Part shown: positions 36,047-45,419 of the stretch, one piece after another | Layout: every line of letters starts with the position of its first letter | Numbering within the stretch: the stretch's first letter is position 1 | Origin: DATAES01 sp963721305 | GTDB taxonomy: Bacteria; Actinomycetota; Acidimicrobiia; Acidimicrobiales; JACDCH01 | Reading direction: 5' to 3' | Assembly: GCA_963721305.1 (NCBI GenBank) | Contig: CAVRIR010000004.1 | Coordinates: 784,515 to 848,514, forward strand | Length of the DNA stretch: 64,000 bases | Notes under the pieces: model-generated | What the model was told of the DNA's origin: nothing | Seen by the model: only the letters and a program-made list of their open reading frames with translations | The model's database searches: none | Translations under genes and position numbers: made by a program

Positions 36047-36415
36047 TCAGTGCACCGAGCACGCGTTGATCGGTGGCCAGCGGCCGGCCCAGGGGTTCGC
36101 CGCTTCGAGCTGCGCGGCGAGACGGAACAGCGTCGCCTCGTCGCCGAAGCGGCCGAGGAAGTGCATTCCGCGTCGCACAGCTGCCGAGTCAACGGCTCGA
36201 GCTCGTCCCCGTTCGGCTGCCGTCCGATCTCGCGCACCCAGTACGCGAGGATCCAAGCGGCGGCGGACGCGATCATCGTGTCGATCGCCGAGGTGATCGC
36301 CGAGCGCGGTCAGGAGCCCGTTCATCGCCGCGGTCGCCTGCGCGCCGACGATGCCGACGAACGCCTCCAGAACTGAGGTATCGACCGCGGTGGGGCTCTC
36401 GGTGGTGGTCGTCAT
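36047..36415 (-). pseudogene. Chimeric gene fragment: methyltransferase N-terminus joined to amidase C-terminus
   Basis: The frame from ATG 36415, with a good aaggacctccg site, begins TTESPTAVDTSVLEAFVG and continues MNGLLTALGDHLG, the start of a class-I SAM methyltransferase. After about 45 residues it becomes Arg-rich nonsense. It ends FGDEATLFRLAAQLEAANPW, the C-terminus of an amidase-signature enzyme. A neighbouring frame holds WILAYWVREIGRQPNGDELE, also amidase-like. So two unrelated gene ends have been fused by deletion and the amidase part is frameshifted. Unlikely to be functional. Confidence 0.6.
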
Positions 36416-36520
36416 CGGAGGTCCTTTCGTCTTCGACTCTGTGTGTCGAAAGGCGCGAGTTCGACGCCAGACGATCGCGAGATCGGATCTCGCGCCTTCG
36501 AAACGATGGAAGATGGAGGG

Positions 36521-36796
36521 ATGGCGACCGCTCTCGTGAGCCGGGAGGTGTTGTCGACGGCTGTTGATGCTGCGGTTCGCGGCCGGGGAAGCGTCGTGCT
36601 GGTCGCTGGCGAAGCAGGGATCGGCAAGACGGCGATCCTCGGCGCGGCGGCCGATCACGCCGCCGCTCGAGGCGCGATCGCCGTCGCGGGCGGCGGCTGG
36701 GACGGTGACGGCGCACCGGGCCTCTGGCCTTGGGTCCAGGTCGTGCGTGGCCTCTGGCGTAACGAGCCGGCCCCGGGCATCGACTGGACGCTCTGA
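36521..36796 (+). pseudogene. 5' fragment of a LuxR/MalT-type AAA ATPase regulator
   Basis: 91 aa starting MATALVSREVLSTAVDAAV, with Walker A LVAGEAGIGKTAIL and APGLWPWVQVVRGLW, the opening of large ATP-dependent LuxR-family regulators. Those proteins are usually 800-1000 aa, with Walker B, helical repeats and a C-terminal HTH; all of that is missing and a stop follows at once. A ggaggg precedes the ATG. It adjoins the chimeric fragment at 36047-36415 and runs up to the ClC gene, 10 bp away. Confidence 0.65.
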
Positions 36797-36806
36797 CCGC
36801 GCCGGC

Positions 36807-38526
36807 ATGAGAGCACGCGACGCGATTCGAGCGAGGCTGGCGCGCCATCGCGGTGATGTTGCCGCGCTCGGACGGCGGACGAGTCAGGTGGTCCTGTTCG
36901 CGGCTCTGACCGGATTGCTCACCGGGCTCGGGGTCGCGGGTTTCGAGGGGTTGACCCGCAACGGCCTGTTCGACCACCTGACCGACGCGCCGCTTTGGCT
37001 GCAGGTCGTCGCGCCGATGGTCGGGCTGCTCCTCGCCGCCGGCGCGCTGCGCTGGCTTGCCGCCGGGGCCAGCCCTGCGACGTCCGACGAGTACATCAAG
37101 AACTTCCACGAGCTGGGGTCGCGTCTCGATCTGCGGCCCGTTCCCGGCCGCATCGGGGCGAGCGTCGCGACGCTCGGACTCGGCGGCGCGATGGGTTACG
37201 AGGGACCATCCATGTACCTCGGCGCGGCCATTGGCTCGGGCCTGCAGCGCCGGTTCAGTCGCCAGTTCTCCCGCGAGGACGCCAAGGTGCTCTTGGTCGC
37301 CGGCGCGGCTGCGGGCGTCGCGGCCATCTTCAAGGCGCCGGCCACCGGTTTGGTGTTCGCGCTGGAGGTGCCGTTCCAAGAGGACTTCGCACGGCGGATG
37401 CTGCTGCCCGCCGGCATCGCCGCCGCGGTCAGCTACATCGCGTTCGTGGCGTTCGCGGGGACGACGCCGTTGCTCGCGGTGAACGGATCGCCTCCGTTCG
37501 ACTTGCGGGACATCGGCGGCGCCGTGTTGCTCGGCATCCTGTGCGGGATCGGTGCGCGCGTCTTCGCCGATCGCGCTCGTACGAGCGAAGTCGATCGGCC
37601 CGCGGGTCCATCCCATTGTCCGCGCGGTCGCCGCCGGTGTCGTGCTCGCGGCGCTGGCCCTCATCGCCAACGCCGCGTTCGGTGCACCGCTGACGCTCGG
37701 CGCCGGTTACGACAACCTCACCTGGGCGCTCGACCCGCACCGCGCGGTGCACCTGGTGTTGCTGCTGCTCCTGCTGCGAGCGTTCGCAACCGTTGCCACC
37801 GTTGCCGGCGGCGGTGCCGGCGGACTCTTCATCCCACTCGTGATCGAAGGCGGTCTGGTCGGTCGCGCCGTGGGCGGGTTGTTCCGCACTGCCGCATCCG
37901 GCAGCAACTTCTTTCCGCTGATCGGCGTGTCCGCGTTCCTCGGCGCGGGCTATCGCGTCCCGCTCGCCGGCGTCGTCTTCGCGGCAGAGGCGACCGGACG
38001 GCCCGGCTTCATCGTTCCGGGACTGATCGCCGCGATGGTCGCGCAGCTCTTCATGGGTCGATCGTCGGTCTCGCCGTACCAGATGGCGACGCGCGCCGGA
38101 CATCTCGAACGGCGGTTCGCGTTGCCGATCACGTCCGCGCTGCGCACCGACATCGCCACCATGCCACCGGATACGACCCTGTCCGAGTTCTTCGACCATC
38201 ACCTGGTCGGCAACCGTGAGAAGGCGGTGCCGGTGGTCGACGGTGCGCACTACCTCGGACTGATGCGCATCGACGAGCTGCAAGCCGTCCCGCGCGACGC
38301 ATGGCCGCGTGAACAGGTACACATGCACATGCGTACCGACGTTCCGGTCGTCGCACCGGGCGCCTCGGTGCGCGAGGCGGTCGCAGCGATGGAGGACCAT
38401 GACATCGATCTGCTGCCCGTGCTCGACGGCGAGGCGTTCGTGGGCATCGTCACGACCGTCGAGATCCTCCGGCTCGACGAGATACTGGACCGGATGACGG
38501 ACGACGAGCGCGGTACGAGTCCCTAG
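36807..38526 (+). CDS. ClC-type chloride channel/transporter with CBS domains (apparent frameshift near 37577)
   Basis: About 573 aa when repaired. The N-terminal part is a ClC membrane core: GAMGYEGPSMYLGAAIGS carries the gating Glu, GVAAIFKAPATGLVFALEVPF the next helix, and GGGAGGLFIPLVIEGGLVG plus GYRVPLAGVVFAAE the second half. Two CBS domains close the protein (AVPVVDGAHYLGLM and DLLPVLDGEAFVGIVTT). The gating Glu is present, consistent with either channel or antiporter. The frame changes between IGARVFAD and ALVRAKSIG; length is 3n+1, so one extra base in gatcgcgctcg fits. Confidence 0.85.
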
Positions 38527-38573
38527 TGGGGCTCGCCCCTTGGAGTCGGCCGCGCCGCTGACGTACCTTGCCC

Positions 38574-38591
38574 CTTGACCGTTCGGTCAAG
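38574..38591. promoter_or_regulatory. Palindromic operator, 8-bp arms (cttgaccg-tt-cggtcaag)
   Basis: Perfect 8-bp arms with a 2-bp centre lie 15 bp before the GTG of the HMG-CoA-synthase-like gene and just upstream of its Shine-Dalgarno. The size and symmetry fit a TetR-family repressor site, as found before actinobacterial lipid and steroid catabolic operons. No TetR gene is in the window. Confidence 0.55.
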
Positions 38592-38605
38592 CGAAGGGGG
38601 AAGTC

Positions 38606-40033
38606 GTGACCCGAGGGATCGTGGCATATGGCGCCTACGTGCCGTACTGGCGTTTGCAGCGCGCGACGATCGGCGTCGCGCTGGGGTCGGCTGGCGGCAA
38701 GGGCACGCGCGCTGTTGCCTCCTACGACGAGGACTCGACCTCGATGGGTGTCGAGGCCGCGCGTCTCGCGACGCGCGCCGCGCCGGATGGTGTGACGCCG
38801 GGCGTGGTGCTGTTCTCGACGACGACACCGCCGTATCTCGACAAGGCGAACGCGAACGCGATCCATGCCGCGCTCGGGCTCGACCCGACGGTGATGACGG
38901 GCGACGTCGGCGGATCGGTGCGCTCGGGTCTGATCCCGTTGGCGCTCGGCAACGCCGCGTCGTACTCGGTGCTCGCGGTGTTGGCCGACGTGCGCACCGG
39001 TCTGCCCGGTGGGGCCGACGAGCGCGACGGCGGCGACGGTGCTGCCGCGCTGCTGTGGGCTGACCACGACGATGTCATCGCTGAGCTGGTCGGTTTCGCG
39101 TGCGCCACCGACGAGTTCCTCGATCGATGGCGCATTCCTGGTGAGCAGGCCTCGCACGTGTGGGAGGAGCGGTTCGGTGAGACCGTCTACGTGCCGCTCG
39201 CCGACCAAGCAGTGAACGACGCACTCAAGAGCGCGGGTGTCACCGCTGACGAGCTCGACCATGTCGTCGTGACCGGCGTTCACGCGCGTTCGGCGCGTGT
39301 CGTCACCAAACGCATCGGTGCTCGAGCGGAAGCGCACGCGCCGGACCTCGGCGCCGTCATGGGCAACGCCGGCACCGCGCAGCTCGGCATCGGGCTCGCC
39401 GACGTGCTCGACCGCGCCCAGCCAGGACAGCTCGTGATGCTGGTCCAACTCGCCGACGGTGCGTCAGCGATCCTCCTCCGCGTCACGGATGCGATCACGG
39501 GGTATCGCGAACGGGCGGCGACGACGGTTGCCGCGCAGCTCGAGGCAGGACGCGATGACCTGACGTACGAGTCGTTCCTCACCTGGCGCGGGTTCCTCAA
39601 CCGCGAACCACCAAGGCGTCCGGATCCAGAGGCGTACTACGGCCCGCCTGCGCATCGAACCGAAGCGTGGAAGTTCGCGTTCGTCGGGAGCAAGTGCACC
39701 GAGTGCGGCTTCATCCATCTGCCGCCAGCGCGTGTGTGCAGCAGCTGCGGCTCGGTCGACCAGATGGCGCCGGTGCCCCTGAGCGACACGCAGGCGACGA
39801 TCGCCACGTACACGATCGACCGGCTGGCCTACTCGCTGTCGCCACCCACCGTCGCGGCGGTCCTCGACTTCGACGGCGGTGGCCGCTACACGTGTGAGTT
39901 GACCGACGTCGATCCCGATACGGTCGCCATCGGTCAACGCGTCGAGCTGACGTTCCGGCGAACCGTCACCGCCAAGTCCATTCACAACTACTTCTGGAAG
40001 GCCCGCCCGATCCGATCCGCAGGAGGTTCGTGA
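38606..40033 (+). CDS. HMG-CoA-synthase-like thiolase-fold protein with C-terminal zinc-ribbon/OB domain
   Basis: 475 aa. The N-terminal two-thirds is a thiolase/HMG-CoA-synthase fold starting GIVAYGAYVPYWRL, but the usual catalytic Cys is not obvious: the region around TGDVGGSVRSGL has none. The last ~130 residues are a DUF35-type module with a zinc ribbon (CTECGF and CSSCGS) and an OB fold (ATYTIDRLAYSLSPP). Such proteins form complexes with SCP2-type thiolases in steroid or CoA-ester metabolism. The thiolase gene follows 3 bp later. GTG 38606 has aagggggaag upstream. Confidence 0.82.
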   Translation: MTRGIVAYGAYVPYWRLQRATIGVALGSAGGKGTRAVASYDEDSTSMGVEAARLATRAAPDGVTPGVVLFSTTTPPYLDKANANAIHAALGLDPTVMTGDVGGSVRSGLIPLALGNAASYSVLAVLADVRTGLPGGADERDGGDGAAALLWADHDDVIAELVGFACATDEFLDRWRIPGEQASHVWEERFGETVYVPLADQAVNDALKSAGVTADELDHVVVTGVHARSARVVTKRIGARAEAHAPDLGAVMGNAGTAQLGIGLADVLDRAQPGQLVMLVQLADGASAILLRVTDAITGYRERAATTVAAQLEAGRDDLTYESFLTWRGFLNREPPRRPDPEAYYGPPAHRTEAWKFAFVGSKCTECGFIHLPPARVCSSCGSVDQMAPVPLSDTQATIATYTIDRLAYSLSPPTVAAVLDFDGGGRYTCELTDVDPDTVAIGQRVELTFRRTVTAKSIHNYFWKARPIRSAGGS

Positions 40034-40036
40034 CAC

Positions 40037-41236
40037 ATGGGTTCGCACGGCATCAAAGACCGCGTTGCCATCATCGGCATGGGGTGCACCCAGTTCGGTG
40101 AACGGTGGGACAAGTCGACCGACGACCTGTTGATCGATTCGACACAGGAGGCCTTCGAGTCCGTCGGTCTGACGAAAGACGACATCGACGCGTACTGGCT
40201 CGGCACGATGGGGTCGGGCGCGGCGGGCCTCACGCTGTCGCGCCCCTTGAAGCTCGACTACAAGCCGGTCACTCGCGTCGAGAACATGTGCGCCACCGGG
40301 TCGGAAGCGTTCCGCAACGCGTGCTACGCGGTCGCGTCCGGTGCGTACGACATCGTGATGGCGGTCGGGGTCGAGAAGCTGAAGGACTCGGGCTTCTCGG
40401 GATTGGTCGGGTCCATCCCGCCGCACGACGGAACCAGTGTGTCGATGACCGCGCCCGCGATGTTCTCCCTGCTGGCGCCCGCGTACCGCGAGAAGTACGG
40501 CGTGTCGGAAGAGGAGATGAAGGATGTCCTCACTCGCATCGCGTGGAAGAACCACTTCAACGGTGCACGCAACCCGCGCGCGCAGTTCCGCAACGAGGTG
40601 CCGAAAGAAGTGATCTGTTCCTCGCCGCTCATCGCGGGACAGCTCGGCATCTTCGACTGCTCGGGTGTGTCCGACGGGTCCGCCGCGGCCATCGTCGTGC
40701 GCGCCGAGGACGCGCCGAAGTACACGGACAAGCCGTTGTACGTGAAGGCGCTGTCGTTCGCTGCGGGACCGGCGGCTGGACCGATCGACCCGAGCTACGA
40801 CTACACGTCGTTCGAGGAGGTCGTGCGGTGCGCGGAGGACGCGTACCAGCAAGCCGGCGTCACCGACCCGCGGTCGCAGCTCGCGATGGCGGAGGTGCAC
40901 GACTGCTTCACGCCGACCGAGCTCGTGCTCATGGAAGACCTCGGCTTCTCTGCTCGAGGGCACGGGTGGAAGGACGTCCTCGATGGCGCGTTCGACCTGC
41001 AAGGCGATCTACCGGTCAATCCGGACGGCGGCCTCAAGTCGTTCGGCCATCCGATCGGGGCATCCGGTCTTCGCATGCTGTTCGAGTGTTGGCTCCAGCT
41101 GCGCAACGAGGCGCCCGACGAGCGGCGGATCAAGACCGTCGACGAGGGCCGCTCGCTCGGTCTGACCCACAACCTCGGCGGCGCCCCCGGGCAATGTGTC
41201 AGCTTCGTGTCGATCGTGGGTGCCAGCCCTGGTTGA
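40037..41236 (+). CDS. SCP2-type thiolase / acetyl-CoA acetyltransferase-like
   Basis: 399 aa thiolase. The acyl-accepting Cys85 is in NMCATGSE, VHDCFTPTE carries the second catalytic His, and GGLKSFGHPIGASG is the C-terminal glycine-rich loop with the third. The second conserved Cys is replaced in GGAPGQCVSF-type context, as in lipid-transfer thiolases. It would cleave or form a 3-oxoacyl-CoA, probably with the upstream OB-domain protein as partner. An aggagg before ATG 40037 overlaps the end of that gene. Confidence 0.88.
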   Translation: MGSHGIKDRVAIIGMGCTQFGERWDKSTDDLLIDSTQEAFESVGLTKDDIDAYWLGTMGSGAAGLTLSRPLKLDYKPVTRVENMCATGSEAFRNACYAVASGAYDIVMAVGVEKLKDSGFSGLVGSIPPHDGTSVSMTAPAMFSLLAPAYREKYGVSEEEMKDVLTRIAWKNHFNGARNPRAQFRNEVPKEVICSSPLIAGQLGIFDCSGVSDGSAAAIVVRAEDAPKYTDKPLYVKALSFAAGPAAGPIDPSYDYTSFEEVVRCAEDAYQQAGVTDPRSQLAMAEVHDCFTPTELVLMEDLGFSARGHGWKDVLDGAFDLQGDLPVNPDGGLKSFGHPIGASGLRMLFECWLQLRNEAPDERRIKTVDEGRSLGLTHNLGGAPGQCVSFVSIVGASPG

Positions 41237-41313
41237 GGGTCACGCCACGTGACACACGCCACACCCATTGCTACAGTCGTCGAATTCCCCGCTGGGGGCG
41301 ACGCAAGGGGGGA

Positions 41314-41337
41314 AGGCCCGGACCACGGTCCGGGCCT
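41314..41337. terminator. Strong GC hairpin between convergent genes
   Basis: aggcccggacc and ggtccgggcct form 11-bp perfect arms with a 2-base gap, between the thiolase and dxs stops. There is no long U-run, so termination may be Rho-assisted or structure-driven. Confidence 0.65.
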
Positions 41338-41425
41338 CGTCGCGTTCGGGCCGGAAATCGGCCGGAAATCCGGGCGTTCCGACGCCAGGATCACACGTGG
41401 GACGCGGCAGGCGCGCCCCGGCGGA

Positions 41426-43288
41426 TCAGGTGTGGCGGATCAGGTCGAGGAGGCGCCGGCACTCGGCGGTGATGCCCTCACCGTCGAGTCCGAGCTCGTG
41501 CAAGATCGCGTCGGGGTTGCCCTGGGGGATGAACGCGCACGGCGTCCCGAGCACTCGAACCGGCGGGCCGTTGCGTCCCTCACTGAGGGCGTCGGCCGCG
41601 ATCGCCTCGGCCATGGCCGAGCCGGCGCCACCGTCCCGGATGCCGTCCTCGATCGTCACGACCAGGGGATGACGGGCGGCGTCGGCGATCATCCGAGGAT
41701 CGAGCGGCTTCACCGAGCGAACGTCCCACACCGTCACTGACACACCGTTTGCTTCGAGCGCGTCGGCCGCGGCATCGGCGGCGTCGAGCATCTTGCCCAC
41801 CGACAGCAGGCACAGATCGGATCCGGACCGCACCTTGCGCCCGGAGAGCCCGTGCCCGACCTCGTCCTCGGGCACGTTGCGTGCCGCCGTCTTGGGCCAG
41901 CGGATCGCCACCGGCCCGTCGACGATCGCGAGGGCGTCGCGCAGCATCTGACCGAGCTCCTGGTACGACGACGGCGCCAGGATCGTCATGCCCGGCACCT
42001 TCGACAGCAACGCCATGTCGAGCACGCCGTGATGCGACGGGCCGTCGTCGCCGGTGATGCCGGCGCGGTCGAGGCAGAAGATCACGGGCTGGCGATGCAG
42101 GCCGACGTCGTACATCACCTGGTCGATCGCCCGCGTGAGGAAGGTCGAGTACACCGCGACGACGGGACGCAGCCCGCCCATCGCCATGCCCGCCGCTGAA
42201 GTCACGGCGTGCTGCTCCGCGATGCCGACGTCGATGACGCGACCGGGGAACCGCTCGCCGAACGGCAGCAGCCCGGTCGAATCCGGCATTGCTGCGGTGA
42301 TCGCCACGAGCTCGGGGTGCTCCTCGCCCGCCTTGATCAGGGCCTCGGTGAACGCGGCCGTGTACGACCCCGGCTTCGCCTCGCCCATGTCGTGGAGCCG
42401 CTTGATCGGGTCGTTCTCCGCCGGCGCGTAGCCGCGTCCCTTCTGCGTCATCACGTGGACGACGATCGGACCGTCGAACGTCGCGGCGTCGCGCAGCGCG
42501 CTCTCGAGCCCGCGCACGTCGTGCCCGTCGAACGGTCCGGTGTAGCGCACGCCGAGGTCCTCGAAGAACACTCGGGGCTCGAAGTACTCGCGCACCGCGG
42601 CAACCGCGGCCTGCAGACCGCGCTCCATGCGGTCGCCGACCACTGGCCAGTCGTGCAGCACCCGGTCGAGGCGCGCCCGCTGGCGGACGTAGGTCGGCTT
42701 CACCCGCAGCCGGGCGACGCTCTCACCGAGCTTGGAGACCGTCGGCGCGTACGACCGGCCGTTGTCGTTGAGGACGATGATCGCCTTGCGGCCGGAGTGG
42801 CCGAGGTTGTTCAGCCCTTCGAACGCCATGCCGCCGGTCATCGATCCGTCGCCGATCACCGCGACGATGCGGCGCTCGCCGTGCTCCTCGGCGCTGGTCT
42901 CGACGGCGGTGGCCAGGCCGTGGGCGTAGCTGACGATGGTCGAGGCGTGACTGTTCTCGATCCAGTCGTGCTCGGACTCGCTGCGATTCGGATAACCCGA
43001 CAACCCGCCCGCTTGGCGCAGGCTGGCAAAGTCCTCGCGCCGGCCGGTCACGATCTTGTGGACGTACGCCTGGTGGCCGGTGTCCCACAGGATGATGTCC
43101 TGCGGCGACTCGAACACACGGTGCACCGCCATGGTCAGCTCGACCGCGCCGAGGTTGGACCCGAGGTGCCCGCCTGAGCGATTGACCGCTTCGACGATGA
43201 ACTCCCGGATCTCGACTGCCAGCTGTTCCAACTCGGGGTATGACAGCCGCCGCAGGTCCGCGGGACTGTTCACGGAGTCGAGGAGCAT
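41426..43288 (-). CDS. dxs: 1-deoxy-D-xylulose-5-phosphate synthase
   Basis: 620 aa TPP enzyme, first step of the MEP isoprenoid pathway (pyruvate plus glyceraldehyde-3-phosphate). GGHLGSNLGAVELT and DTGHQAYVHK are N-terminal active-site motifs, VIGDGSMTGGMAFEGLNN is the TPP/Mg motif, and DVGIAEQHAVTSAAG has the catalytic Glu. ATG 43288 (MLLDSVNSPADL) matches the family start; an upstream in-frame codon adds nothing conserved. Monocistronic by appearance. Confidence 0.96.
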   Translation of the reverse strand: MLLDSVNSPADLRRLSYPELEQLAVEIREFIVEAVNRSGGHLGSNLGAVELTMAVHRVFESPQDIILWDTGHQAYVHKIVTGRREDFASLRQAGGLSGYPNRSESEHDWIENSHASTIVSYAHGLATAVETSAEEHGERRIVAVIGDGSMTGGMAFEGLNNLGHSGRKAIIVLNDNGRSYAPTVSKLGESVARLRVKPTYVRQRARLDRVLHDWPVVGDRMERGLQAAVAAVREYFEPRVFFEDLGVRYTGPFDGHDVRGLESALRDAATFDGPIVVHVMTQKGRGYAPAENDPIKRLHDMGEAKPGSYTAAFTEALIKAGEEHPELVAITAAMPDSTGLLPFGERFPGRVIDVGIAEQHAVTSAAGMAMGGLRPVVAVYSTFLTRAIDQVMYDVGLHRQPVIFCLDRAGITGDDGPSHHGVLDMALLSKVPGMTILAPSSYQELGQMLRDALAIVDGPVAIRWPKTAARNVPEDEVGHGLSGRKVRSGSDLCLLSVGKMLDAADAAADALEANGVSVTVWDVRSVKPLDPRMIADAARHPLVVTIEDGIRDGGAGSAMAEAIAADALSEGRNGPPVRVLGTPCAFIPQGNPDAILHELGLDGEGITAECRRLLDLIRHT

Positions 43289-43348
43289 CTTGCCGAGACG
43301 GTAGCCCGTGTCATCGCCTGGGGACCATGCAAGGCACAACAGTGCTGG

Positions 43349-44068
43349 TCAGCCGAGCTGGCTGTCGAACCAGGCGAGCGTCTTGGCCCAGGCGTCAGCG
43401 GCCGCGGCGGGGTTGTAGGACGGCCGCTGGTCGCAGTTGAAGCCGTGCTGGGCGCCGGCGTACCGGACGACGTCGTGCTCGACGGCGGTGCCGGAGTCGA
43501 GTGCGGCGCGCAGCCGTTCGACGTCCTCGGTCGGGATGGACTCGTCGGCATCACCGAACAGGCCGAGCCATGGCGTCTGCAACGCGGCGGCGTCGTCCAG
43601 GAGCGCCGGAAACTGCGGGAACCGGGCGGTGACGATCCCGCCGCCGTAGAACCCGGCAGCGGCACCGAGCGGCCGCCGAATCGCGGCGAGGAACGTCGTG
43701 CGGCCGCCGAAGCAGAAGCCGACGATCCCGATGTGGGCGTCGTCGAAGCCCAGGCCGTGGAGGTGCTCACGCGCCGCGTCGATGTCGTCGAGCGCACCCT
43801 CGTCCGTCAGCCCCTCGAACAGCGGCAGCACCTTGGAGAAATCGTCGTACGGCGCGGTGCCGCCACCGGAGCGGTGGAAGACGTCGAGGCCCAGGCCGAC
43901 GTGACCGGCTTCGGCGATCCGCTCGGCGATGCGCTCGATGTGGTCGTTCAACCCGAACGCCTCGGGGATGACGATGACTGCCGTCGTCGCCGACCCGCTC
44001 GCAGGCGTGACCTCGTAGGTGCGCATCGGGCCGTCAGGAGTGGTGAGAGTCACATCGCGTTCGGGCAT
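43349..44068 (-). CDS. Dienelactone hydrolase family protein
   Basis: 239 aa alpha/beta hydrolase. The nucleophile is Cys in GIVGFCFGGRTT (GxCxGG, diagnostic of dienelactone hydrolases), the acid is Asp in GLFGDADESIP and the His is in YAGAQHGFNCD. EAFGLNDHIERIA near the start holds the conserved Glu that activates the Cys. It opens a lactone ring; the exact substrate is unknown. No signal peptide. It lies 60 bp before dxs in the same direction and is divergent from a DUF2332 gene. Confidence 0.9.
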   Translation of the reverse strand: MPERDVTLTTPDGPMRTYEVTPASGSATTAVIVIPEAFGLNDHIERIAERIAEAGHVGLGLDVFHRSGGGTAPYDDFSKVLPLFEGLTDEGALDDIDAAREHLHGLGFDDAHIGIVGFCFGGRTTFLAAIRRPLGAAAGFYGGGIVTARFPQFPALLDDAAALQTPWLGLFGDADESIPTEDVERLRAALDSGTAVEHDVVRYAGAQHGFNCDQRPSYNPAAAADAWAKTLAWFDSQLG

Positions 44069-44090
44069 GAACGCAATCTAGGTTTTCGGC

Positions 44091-45161
44091 GTGCCCACCG
44101 TCAGCGACGGGATCCTGGCATCGCTGCGGTTCCAACGGGACCACACGACGACGAGTCCCATGTATCGCTACCTCTTCGGACTCGTGATCGACGACGTCGA
44201 CCGAGGCGGGCCGTGCCAGTCGGTCTTGCGGGAAACACCACCCGACGTCGAGCCGTTGCTCGACGCGCTGCCCCTGCGCTTCCTCGGCGGTGTGCATCGC
44301 ATCGTGCTCGAAGGTCGTGCGCCGGAGCTGGCGACGTGTTACCCGTCCGTCGGCGGGCGCTTCGATCCGAACGCGCCGGATGACGCCGGCGAACGGTTTC
44401 TGCAGGCCGTGACCGAACATCTCGACGAATGCATCATCTCGCTGTCGCGCGCGGTCCAGACGAACGAAGTCGGTCGATGCGCGGCGTTGCTCGTCGGCTT
44501 CCTCGAGGTCGCGCGCGAGACGGCGCTGCCGCTACGGATACTCGAGGTGGGCGCGAGCGCAGGCCTCAACCTTCGCTGGGACCTGTACCGCTACGAAGGC
44601 GGCGCAGCAGGTTCCGGATGGGGCGACGTGCACTCGCCCCTGCGATTCGACGGCGTCTTTGTCGACCCGCTCCCCGATCTGGCGGCGGAAGCGGTGGTGG
44701 CCGAACGCCACGGATGCGATCGCAGCCCGATCGACGCCGTGAGCAGCGATGGCGCGCTGACGTTGCGATCGTTCGTGTGGCCCGATCAGCCCGACCGCTT
44801 CGCCGCGCTCGACGCCGCCCTGCGGCTTGCCTCGACCGTGCCCATCGCGCTCGAGCAGGCGGATGCGGCTGACTGGGTCGAACGGCAGCTCGCGTCGGCG
44901 CACGAAGGCGTCGCGACCGTGCTCTACCACTCGATCGTGTGGCAGTACCTACCGGTCGAGACGCGCCAACGAGTGACGCAGGCGATCGGGCGCGCCGGTG
45001 CGTCGGCGTCCGTCGACGCTCCCGTTGCATGGTTGCGGATGGAACCGGGGCACGATCCGACGGCGAGCGCGGAGGTCAGGCTCACGCGATGGCCGGACGG
45101 TCACGAGGCCGTCGTCGCCCGGACCGGTTACCACGGCCGTCCCGTCCATCTGGCGCCGTGA
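44091..45161 (+). CDS. DUF2332 family protein
   Basis: 356 aa from a GTG. It matches the actinobacterial/proteobacterial DUF2332 family: MYRYLFGLVIDDV, LRILEVGASAGLNLRWD (a Rossmann-like glycine motif resembling SAM-methyltransferases), VLYHSIVWQYLP and WLRMEPGHDP. The glycine motif suggests a methyltransferase-like fold but no function is established. The gene is alone and divergent from the dienelactone hydrolase. Confidence 0.85.
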   Translation: MPTVSDGILASLRFQRDHTTTSPMYRYLFGLVIDDVDRGGPCQSVLRETPPDVEPLLDALPLRFLGGVHRIVLEGRAPELATCYPSVGGRFDPNAPDDAGERFLQAVTEHLDECIISLSRAVQTNEVGRCAALLVGFLEVARETALPLRILEVGASAGLNLRWDLYRYEGGAAGSGWGDVHSPLRFDGVFVDPLPDLAAEAVVAERHGCDRSPIDAVSSDGALTLRSFVWPDQPDRFAALDAALRLASTVPIALEQADAADWVERQLASAHEGVATVLYHSIVWQYLPVETRQRVTQAIGRAGASASVDAPVAWLRMEPGHDPTASAEVRLTRWPDGHEAVVARTGYHGRPVHLAP

Positions 45162-45419
45162 CCGTGAACCGTTGCGGAGCCGGGCCGTCCAGCGGCAACG
45201 CCGGCGCAATCACCTGCTGAACACTGTCACCGAGAACGGATCGCGAACCTTGTCGCGGTGACGTCGGGTTGAGGCCGAGAGCAGCAACTGCTCGACTGGC
45301 GGAGGGACGCGTCGTCTACCGACCGCTCGACGTCGGGGAAGTCGATCGCGCTCCTGGCCGTTGCGCCGATCGGCGTTCGGGTCGCCGCTGCCACGAAGGC
45401 ACCGACGATGCTGTGCGGC

